Below are positions 56,472 through 64,000 of a DNA stretch of 64,000 bases, one piece after another (position 1 is the stretch's first letter; the number at the start of each line of letters is the position of its first letter). The stretch is from assembly GCA_033439765.1 (NCBI GenBank), contig JAULSN010000001.1, positions 1,488,001-1,552,000 on the forward strand, in the 5' to 3' direction. The notes under the pieces are model-generated. The model saw nothing but the letters and a program-made list of their open reading frames with translations. It made no database searches and was not told the origin of the DNA. The stretch comes from Lasiosphaeria ovina (taxonomy: Eukaryota > Ascomycota > Sordariomycetes > Sordariales > Lasiosphaeriaceae). Both the position numbers and the translations under genes were made by a program.

Positions 56472-57980
56472 TTGTCTTTAAGGTGTTCAGGTGTTAGAAT
56501 TGCGATTTGCTTCAATGGGATCAGCGGCCTGATTGGGCAGCATAGCTAGACAGCAGTGATAGCAGTACAGCGATCCGTATGTCAATTGACGGTCATAATA
56601 TCCTTGATGGAAGACACGCAAGAGCAGCACAGTCAGACACCAGCAGTGAACATGGCAAGTGCTGCACTGCGCACTCAGGAATCTCAACATCAAAATCTCA
56701 ACTTCTCTAGGAAAAACACACACCGCCAATAATTATTACGACTAGATAATCGAGATGGTTACGCACCCATGGTGATACAGTGAGCTAGCTATTAGTCGAC
56801 GAGTGTTAGTTAGCCTCCACCACTTTCAGATGTCTGTTTCTCGTCTCTGCCCACAGATCATTAACAAACGTCGTTTCTCGAATCGCCAGTTCCATCATCT
56901 ACAACCACTATAGGGCACTGGCATTTGTTTGCTTACAGTAGATATGAACATCACCGAAATTCTCAAAGTAAGATCAATTTTCTTTCTTTCTCCTGTCTTC
57001 GCCCCCACTCGACCTATATACTGGTGATATCTTATTGATCCCGTTCATGCGCATCATCTACCGAGCAAATGGATTTGGCTAGACTTGGTACAACGAACGT
57101 ATAGCCAGGAAGGATTTCTGCACAAAAGTCAGGCTGCTAGATACTCGCGGTGATAGATGTAAAGCCAAATATAGTCCAGCCCCTGAACGATCATTGTCAG
57201 CAGACTTTCCCATATATAAAAGACCTTAGAGCGTTATGGCTCTCCCCAAAAAAGTTTCTCTAGGGGAGGCGGTAACTCTATGAGACCCTGTGTAGAATCC
57301 TCGAGGCCTATCTCTTTACTAGAAATGCCCCTTCATGCACCATAACCCTTATTCTTCCCAAGTACCGCGCCAATACACACAGGGATTGGGCTGCATGGAA
57401 TATTGTTTGGAGAGACAAGTGAAAGTAGCCAAACGTCAGTACAACCTAGGCACAAACATTGCAGCTCAGCGCCAAGTTAGAAGTCCAGGTGAGAAATGTA
57501 CCAATTATCTTTACCACTTATATAATATGTACATAGAGATACCCACCACGTGTGAATATGCAAACCTGAACAAGAACCAGTAGCGTAAAAGGGGCCAACT
57601 GCCAAAGGAACCAAGATCCACCATCCCCTGACTTGGATGCAAAAACAAGGCTTAATCAGCTACAACGCCGCCCAAAAAAAAAAACCTCCTGAACGTCTCT
57701 CATCGTTTGCACACATTACTCGATCAGTCATACCACGCTGCCTAGTACTCCAAAGACATTTTGACAGGGATGAAAAAATAAGAACGGAAAAGGTGAAGAG
57801 GTGTGTACAAGCTCCAGCATGACGTGGCTGTCTTCAATGCTCGACAAGGCCGGGCTCCCGGGGTATCCAAAAAAGTTCCACCACATTCAAGCTCCCGACG
57901 TCCTTAAAACGGTGGGGGCTTGCAACCTGCTACCTCGGGCTTCAAAAACCCAAACTGGCACGTCTGTCCAAACGCAGAAA
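56472..57980. other. 1.5 kb convergent spacer
   Basis: This lies between the 3' ends of the PHAF1-like gene and the membrane-protein gene. It is less GC-rich than the rest of the window. Short frames (for example 57335-57583) have no recognisable content. It probably consists of 3' untranslated regions and spacer. Confidence 0.5.
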
Positions 57981-59554
57981 TCATCGTTCGTCTGCGCGGG
58001 GTAGTGCACTTGACGGCTCGATCACAATCTGGGGCAACAGATCCAGTCGCAGGCTCGGCAGCTGCGGAGTGCCGTTCGGCGAGCGGCCGTTCCTCGCATC
58101 GTTCGGCTGTGCCTGTGTCGCCAAATCATCCATCTGGGCTGACAGCCTGTTGTTTCTTATCTGGGCGGGGCCGGGATAGTCCGGCGGGGGCTCGTTGTAC
58201 GGGCTGTTCCGTCCTGAAGGAGCAGGCGTAAACTCGTCAAGGCTCACATCTTCATACCCCGGAGGCGGCATACTCGTATCCCCAAGGTCCACATCTTCGG
58301 CATCGATGATCTCAGGGCTCGATCCTGCGCGGGTCGTGGCGCTCGACGCCCGTGGTGTGGTCGCCCCCGAATTCGCTCTGGAGCGCCCCGTAGCGCCCGG
58401 GGTGCTTGCCAGGCTGTACGAGCTCCCGGTGGCCGTCAGGCCTGGGGATTCAAGCTGGTCGTTGATACGGGACGTGTCAATGCTGAGGGCCGAGCTCCCG
58501 CTCCTGTCTCGGCGGTGGAACAGGCTCCCAGAGGCCGTCGAGGCACCGATACTCGCCGCGTCGCTCAAGAGACCCATCCGCTCACTCTCGTTACTGTTCG
58601 CCCGGAGGCGAGTGCCATCGGCTCTCACGACTCCGAGGTCAGCATAAGACACACTGCTGACGGCGCGCTGGCGCGTCTCTCGGATGCGTTCGTGGCCCTG
58701 GCGCAATTCTTCGATCTCCTCTATGTTTCGGGTGGCCTGACCGCGTGCCTGGTCCCGCAGTTCCTGCAGGGCCACGATGTTGTTGGCCTCGCGCGCCTCC
58801 CGGCGAAGCCGACGCCGTTCTTCCCGCTCGGCAATCTGCCGCCGCCTAGCGGCTCTGATCCCGTATAGTGCCGCCATCTCCTCCTCGCGCAGTGCCTCGT
58901 CGTCCTCGGCTGTCGGCATCTCCACTACAACATCAATGCCGTCCCGCTCGCCCTCCCGAGCAAGCACCTGCTCCGTGTCTGTCGCCTTGGGCCGGTATAC
59001 CGGGAGTGTCATAACGCTGCGAACCGATGTGTTGCGGTCGACGGCGGGGGCGGCGGCAGCTCCATTCCCAGCCTGGGTGTCAGTCAGCTCGTCCCCAAGG
59101 CTTTGCTGCCGCGCCAGGTTTGTTTGGCGCATCGAGTCATCGTCGGCGCCCGTCTGCTTGTAGGCGTGAGGCGTGCCCCGAGTTGGAACCTTCCACCTTG
59201 TCCATACGCCCTTGAGGTACTTGGTCGGGATGTACTTGGGATTCGGGTTTCGGCTACGGACGAAACGGAGGAGGATGACACCGGCGACGATAGCAATGAT
59301 ACCGACGATCACGGCAGCAGCGGCCTATAAAGAGAGGGTGTTAGACGTCTTCAACCTCAAATTCACAAGGTCGTGGGTGGTATCTGCCGCCGCCAACTTA
59401 CGATGCTCGCCGTACTGGGTTTTGTTGTCTCAGGCTTCGGCTCGGGCTTCTTTGCCGGGTCGTCATCTCGGGGCTGCAACCTTGACGTCGCCACGTCGAA
59501 GACGCGAGCGGTCAGGGGGCTGGCGATTGGGACGGGTATCCGAAAAACAGGCAT
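57981..59554 (-). CDS. Single-pass membrane protein with two PPxY motifs, function unknown
   Basis: Two exons, 59554-59402 and 59324-57981, give 498 residues. The 77 nt intron (GTAAGT, TCTAACA, TATAG) is phase 0. The first 51 residues (MPVFRIPVPIASPLTARVF, then Pro/Glu/Lys-rich) precede one membrane span (about 52-72, AAAVIVGIIAIVAGVILL), followed by a basic stop-transfer (RFVRSRNPNPK). The tail has an Arg/Glu-rich helix (about 180-240) and long Ser/Thr-rich stretches, with PPGY at 405-408 and PPDY at 431-434. PPxY motifs bind WW domains of Rsp5/Nedd4 ubiquitin ligases, so a membrane-anchored adaptor is possible. The N-terminus is probably lumenal or outside, by the positive-inside rule. No family name came to mind. 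Confidence 0.78.
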
Positions 59555-62463
59555 TCTCGGCGACCTGCGTGTAACAAGCGAGACTATGTGCAGAGCAACT
59601 TGTGGGAAGACTGAATCGATCAAGTATCGCCCTGCGCGCTACGAAGGACAAGGCTTCTGCATTGCGCTCCCCAGGACGGGGAAAGGAGGTGGTGCGAATT
59701 CTCAGCCAGGAGAGAAAGCTCGACTTCCCCAAGCAGATTCCAGATGAGAGATGCGGTAAGCACTTGCGTCGGATCCGGTCAGCCCGTCGATCGGCGCCAC
59801 AGGGAATGGAATTCCGTCGCTGGTAAAGTCTGGATGGAAAACACCAAAACAACAAACTAAAAAAGATATGATGAAACTGCAACGATGGTGTTTAGCTTGA
59901 GAGAAGTTAGTGCACTGTCCACTGTCTCGGCAACTGGTCGCCTGGAGGGATTGGTGCTGCTGGTGCTGCTGCCCGCGAAGCAAGGCTGGGTGAAAGAAGA
60001 GGGTGGTGTGGGCGGGTTAAGTCGCTTGTCGCAAAAACCCACCCGCGAAACCGTCGCAAGGCGGGTTCAAGTGGGGTGGGTGGCCTCGATGGGCCGCCCC
60101 AAATCGATCCCCACCTTTCCTGCTGTGGGATCACTCCCTACCCTACGCATCTGTACATACTGTACTTGGAACATGGGCGCTTACCGTATATTTGTTTCGT
60201 CCGAGATTACATAATGATAATCATGACTATATGTCCTTGCGCCGTCTACTGCTGATGGCATATGGCTGTATTCGATCTCCATGCTCGTAAACTTCTCGAC
60301 TTGCGGTCTTCTTCGCCCCCCAATGTTCAAACATAAAGAGTAACGGCTTTCTGCCCTAGTTTATTCGGGCAGGTGGGGCGGATTTCGTCACGAACGGCCC
60401 GAAGTGCACGGAGGACCCTGTATTGCAATCCGTAATACGGATACGAGCCAGCCTTTTCCATCCCGCTCTGTCCGGTCGGGGCCTTCTTCGATCTCTCCAT
60501 TGTTCCCCACCTGCTTGCCGCTCACGACGTGGCCACCCCGCCCGAAAAAGTTGTGAATCCTGTCCCCAAGACCCGTTGGCAGGGCCAGTTGGGTGTCGCT
60601 GTTACGGATTACGCTGCGTTCCCATGGACTGGTTGGCAACGCGACCGATGATAGGGGAGGTTCGGGAGGATTCAATTCGCCAAGGCCCGCCGTCCAAATC
60701 TGACGATATCTGCACTTTTGCACTCGGCATGTCAGCCCCCTATCTATCCGTGGACAAGGTGAGAACGGTGTCGTGGATTCGTTATATCCGTACGGATATC
60801 CTTGGTCTTTGTCGGAATTGCGCTTTGGTTGGTTCGCATCATGTGCTCTTCCATCCCGAGTGGCTGGGACATGATGGAAGGCTCCCAGCAAGCCGAGTGC
60901 ACTCTTCAGCTTGGCACCGCCTCAACCTCTCGTCACCAGTCACCTGAGATCTGCCTTGCCTCAGTGAGTCGTGTATAATCCAGACTGCGATTTGAATAAA
61001 TTCTGGCCCCTTCCCTCGATTATTTTATGCGCTTCTTATTTATTAGGGAGCCATTGTGCCTTGCACCCGCTGCGGCATGGCGGGACCGGCAAGCAGGTCT
61101 CAGATTTTCAAGACATGCGTGACTGCAACCACCACCCACCCACCACCCTTTACCCTTTGGAGCCAACTTTTTTCTTGCCAAGGCCAGGCCAGCGCGGCCA
61201 GCGCACCGAAACCGCCAATCACCAACAGAACGGCCTGACAAGTTTTAGTTTTAGTGGTTTGCCAGCAGCTTGAGTATCGTCATTTGGGGTCGTCCCACCC
61301 TTCGCGCCAGTTCAATGTCCCAAAGATGTTTAGTTCAGGGACAAAATCGCCGATGTAACAACCGTGAACTTAATGACGGCAATTGTTTCGTTAACCCAGC
61401 GACTCGACCCGCCACCGGCCGGGCAGCGAGCGATTTCCTAGCCTGCTGGGATTTGGGAGCTCGACCCTCGGTTGTTGGCCAATCAAATGCGCCGTAGCTT
61501 AGCTGGCCGGACTCTGCCGAAAATTCTCTGTGGCTTGAATGGATGGATTTCGGATTTGGCTGACACTCGACAGCGACTATGTAATCACGTAATCGAGGGT
61601 TGCATTGCATCAAGCATAGCATCCTTGTTGCTGATGATCGCCAGCAGAGTGGTGGGAAACATTGTTATCTTGACTCAATCAAAGTGTTTCTTCATGTACA
61701 GAATTAGTTGCCCCCAAGCAACTGAGAGGAAGTCAGGGGGAATTACCTCACTTACGTAGGGGCTAAGATCATTTTTTATCTTTGTGCAAGCACGGCTTTC
61801 AGAGGAGAAGACGACTTGAGACATGATAATTCCAGTAATTTTCCTAGTTATGTCAATTGGGGTTTCTTTGACAGTTTGAAATAACAACAAAGAAAAATAA
61901 CAACAAAGAAAAACCAAAACTCGCCTTTGCTCAAACGCAATTTGAGTCGGAGCCTATGAATATATCACCATATTCGCGTGCAATCATATAGTAGCTGTAG
62001 CCAATGGCTAGGTGTTTCCCTCTAGTCTATTATCGTTTTGTCTGTTTCCGTCATAGTGTTACGTCGTGCTCGTAATGGTCTATGAAGCTGTCCGCTATTC
62101 TGATATCTTTGACAAATTGTGGGTGTGACATACCAAGCTGGCGTATTCAGAACAATGACGCAAATCGAGACGGCGAGAAACTGGAGATGTGAAGGACGTG
62201 GGTTTAGTTCCATTTCATTTGAATCCTGGGCTGTTTGATGATGAATTTCTTCAGCAAATGGGGACTGAAATTCATTGAATGGACTGTTTGAAAGGACGGA
62301 AGGCAGTTGCGACTTTCATGTTTGGATCCACCATTCCGACCCCACCGGCAGACCCCAAACCCCAACCCGAACTCGCTTGGCCGGGCACATGCCAATCATC
62401 AGCAACCCTTTCAAAGACACCCGTCGTCAAGTTTAACGACATTGCACTAGATAATCTAGCCCC
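59555..62463. other. 2.9 kb spacer
   Basis: No gene recognised between the divergently transcribed membrane-protein gene and the aldolase gene. The frame at 60423-60947 (174 codons) is Cys/Arg/Ser-rich without a domain. The right part (about 61600-62200) is AT-rich and holds AACAACAAAGAAAAA-type low complexity near 61880-61915. Confidence 0.5.
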
Positions 62464-63557
62464 ATGTTTGCGCGGCCGCAGTTATTCGTCAAGTTCAACT
62501 TCCCATACTCGCTCTCGTCACATCCAATTCGACTTAAGCACTTCCTCCCTAGAACCCCTCCCCACGCTCATCGCGTGCAACCTCGGCTATCACCGTCGCG
62601 GCTGTCGTCGACCGCCATCATGGACAATAACCCGCACGAAGACGCGGTTGTGAAGGCGTTGCGGGAATACACCACGTATGCTCTTCACCTTTCTCGCCTG
62701 TGCACAAAAGCTCAGGCAGATGTTGAAATAGGTTTCCTAATTAATTAATTACGACTAATCAATTGGCCTGCAGTTGCGATGTCTCGGACGCGCTTTGTAA
62801 GCTCAAGTTCCGCAACGGCGGATTTCTATCGGGACTCACCATGTGGTCGCCGCAGCGCCAGGACGGCCCGACCAAGATCGTAGGACCGGCGTACACGGTG
62901 CAATACGTGCCGCTTGACGACCCGCGGCCGAAGCACCCGACGCATTATGTTTGTTTTCTCTTCCTTATATTCCCGTATTATTCAAACATCCCGACTTAAA
63001 TCAGCATGAGCCTAACAATCAGCAATATTTGCATAGATCGACTCGGTTCCGAATGGCGCAGTAGTCTTCGTTTCGTGCCCACCAAAGACGCCCAACGCCG
63101 TCTACGGCGGCCTGATGTCGATGCGTGCCAGGGCCAGCGGCGCCGAGGGCTCTGTCATTGACGGACGCTTTCGAGACCTGCAGGAGCAGAGAGACCTGAA
63201 CTATCCCGTGCGTCCCCATCCCGCTTCTTGGTTTCACCTCGTGTCTCGATCCGCAACACTGAATCCGGGTGGGAGTAGATCTTTGCGCGCGATGTCGGCA
63301 CCGCGCCCCCCGCCGAGCTGCTCAAAGTGGTTGCCGTCAACGTCCTTGTCAAGCTGCAGACAGATGAGCAGGATATGGCCGTCAACCCAGGCGACTACCT
63401 CATCGGCGACATCAACGGCGTCGTCGTCCTACCCAAGGAGCTGGCCGAGGCGGCGCTACCACTCATGGCCAAGCAGGTCGAGGCAGACACCAAGATGGCA
63501 AAGGGAATTACCGAACTTGGTATGTCGTTCACCGAGGCGAGCAAGAAGTTTAGGTAA
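62464..63557 (+). CDS. RraA-like aldolase (HMG/CHA aldolase family), possibly dual-targeted
   Basis: Four exons: 62464-62675, 62774-62948, 63037-63207 and 63279-63557, giving 278 residues. The introns are 98, 88 and 71 nt. The donor of intron 2 (GTTTGT) is unusual but restores THYIDSVPNGAVVF. The RraA-type domain starts at TTCDVSDALCKL. The aldolase signature G-x20-R-D-x2-E is complete: G in YGGL, then RDLQE in VIDGRFRDLQE. Family enzymes cleave 4-hydroxy-4-methyl-2-oxoglutarate or decarboxylate oxaloacetate with a divalent metal; the substrate here is unknown. A second in-frame ATG at 62620 would give a 226-residue form of normal family length. The 52 residues before it are rich in Arg, Ser, Pro and His with no acidic residue, as in a mitochondrial presequence. 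The last intron's branch is weak. Confidence 0.87.
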
Positions 63558-64000
63558 TCAAATGCCGAAGCTGCAAACTCAGTGAACACAATGACAACAT
63601 TGGAACGAGAATCCTGGAAATAAATTGCATAATTAATCAACAAATGATTCGAAGGCGCTGTTCCTCTGTAGCACATGCATGATGAAAAAGAACTCGCGGA
63701 GTACCTTTGCTATTAATTCCCTGCGCCTGATCAGTGCTGTTGGCGGCGTCCGAGGCCAGCTCACGGCCTCGGGGCTCGGAACGCGAGGCGCCGCGTACTG
63801 CACAGAACCCACCCGGCATCGACCGCCCGGACCAATCACCGGCTTCAATTCACGCATTTTGGACTCCTGGACCACCCTTCACTCACCTATTAGCTTTAAG
63901 AAGATGACGTCCGCCTGGGCTTGCAGCTAGGGCAGTGGCCTGCACGCTGGCCGGTTCCCGGCCACTGGGGCTGACGCCGGTCACCGCTTCCGCAGCTCGT
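63558..64000. other. Right-edge stretch, no gene assigned
   Basis: No complete gene. A 40-base minus-strand segment (63926-63887), bounded by CCTAG and GGTGAGT, reads LQAQADVIFLKLI and could be one exon of a gene running in from the right. The plus-strand frame at 63679-63930 has no recognisable content. Confidence 0.3.

Noticed and set aside
1..64000. Biosynthetic cluster, CRISPR array, Starship-type captain gene or intact transposase
   Set aside because: I looked for long multidomain synthases, regularly spaced repeats, tyrosine recombinase motifs, reverse transcriptase YxDD blocks and DDE transposase blocks, and saw none.

Overview
This is a 64 kb piece of a filamentous ascomycete (Pezizomycotina) nuclear genome, most likely Sordariomycetes. 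The reasons are GC-rich exons, introns of 46-98 nt that mostly have GTRNGY-type donors and CTRAY-type branch sites close to the acceptor, a short (TTAGGG)n telomere-type run, and housekeeping proteins of fungal type. I cannot name the species from the sequence. Every product name below comes from reading the translated proteins; no database was searched.

Layout, left to right. 1-1.5 kb: the last 61 codons of an unidentified gene, then a broken P-loop-kinase-like pseudogene. 1.5-10.5 kb: GC-rich sequence without a recognisable gene. 10.5-12.1 kb: an isolated four-exon family 2 glycosyltransferase (minus strand). 12.1-23.3 kb: a second desert holding small repeats, a hairpin, a possible gene relic and a degenerate ~156 bp repeat. 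23.3-30.2 kb: DEAD-box helicase ROK1, mitochondrial isoleucyl-tRNA synthetase and, divergent from it, a conserved protein of unknown function. 30.2-39.6 kb: a third desert. 39.6-56.5 kb: a compact block with a metaxin/SAM37-like import subunit, the GPI-transamidase subunit PIG-U/GAB1, pescadillo (NOP7), an Rrn9-domain protein with a C2H2 zinc-finger array, a HAD hydrolase, a kinesin-5 (BimC) and a PHAF1/UPF0183 protein. 58.0-59.6 kb: a single-pass membrane protein with two PPxY motifs. 62.5-63.6 kb: an RraA-like aldolase with a possible mitochondrial presequence.

The genes are conserved housekeeping functions rather than a biosynthetic or defence cluster. Three concern ribosome production: ROK1 (small subunit), NOP7 (large subunit) and the Rrn9-like factor (Pol I initiation). 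Three concern mitochondria: ISM1, SAM37 and possibly the aldolase. Two pairs share short divergent promoters (ISM1 with the unknown gene, PIG-U with NOP7). I saw no tRNA, rRNA, CRISPR array or intact transposon.

The most unusual things are the Rrn9-like gene (six zinc fingers, an apparently perfect 216 bp internal tandem duplication, an in-frame TAG between fingers 4 and 5, and a TTAGGG run upstream), the degenerate repeat near 22.5-23.1 kb, and the three deserts, which fill nearly half of the window. No convincing new multi-gene system was found.
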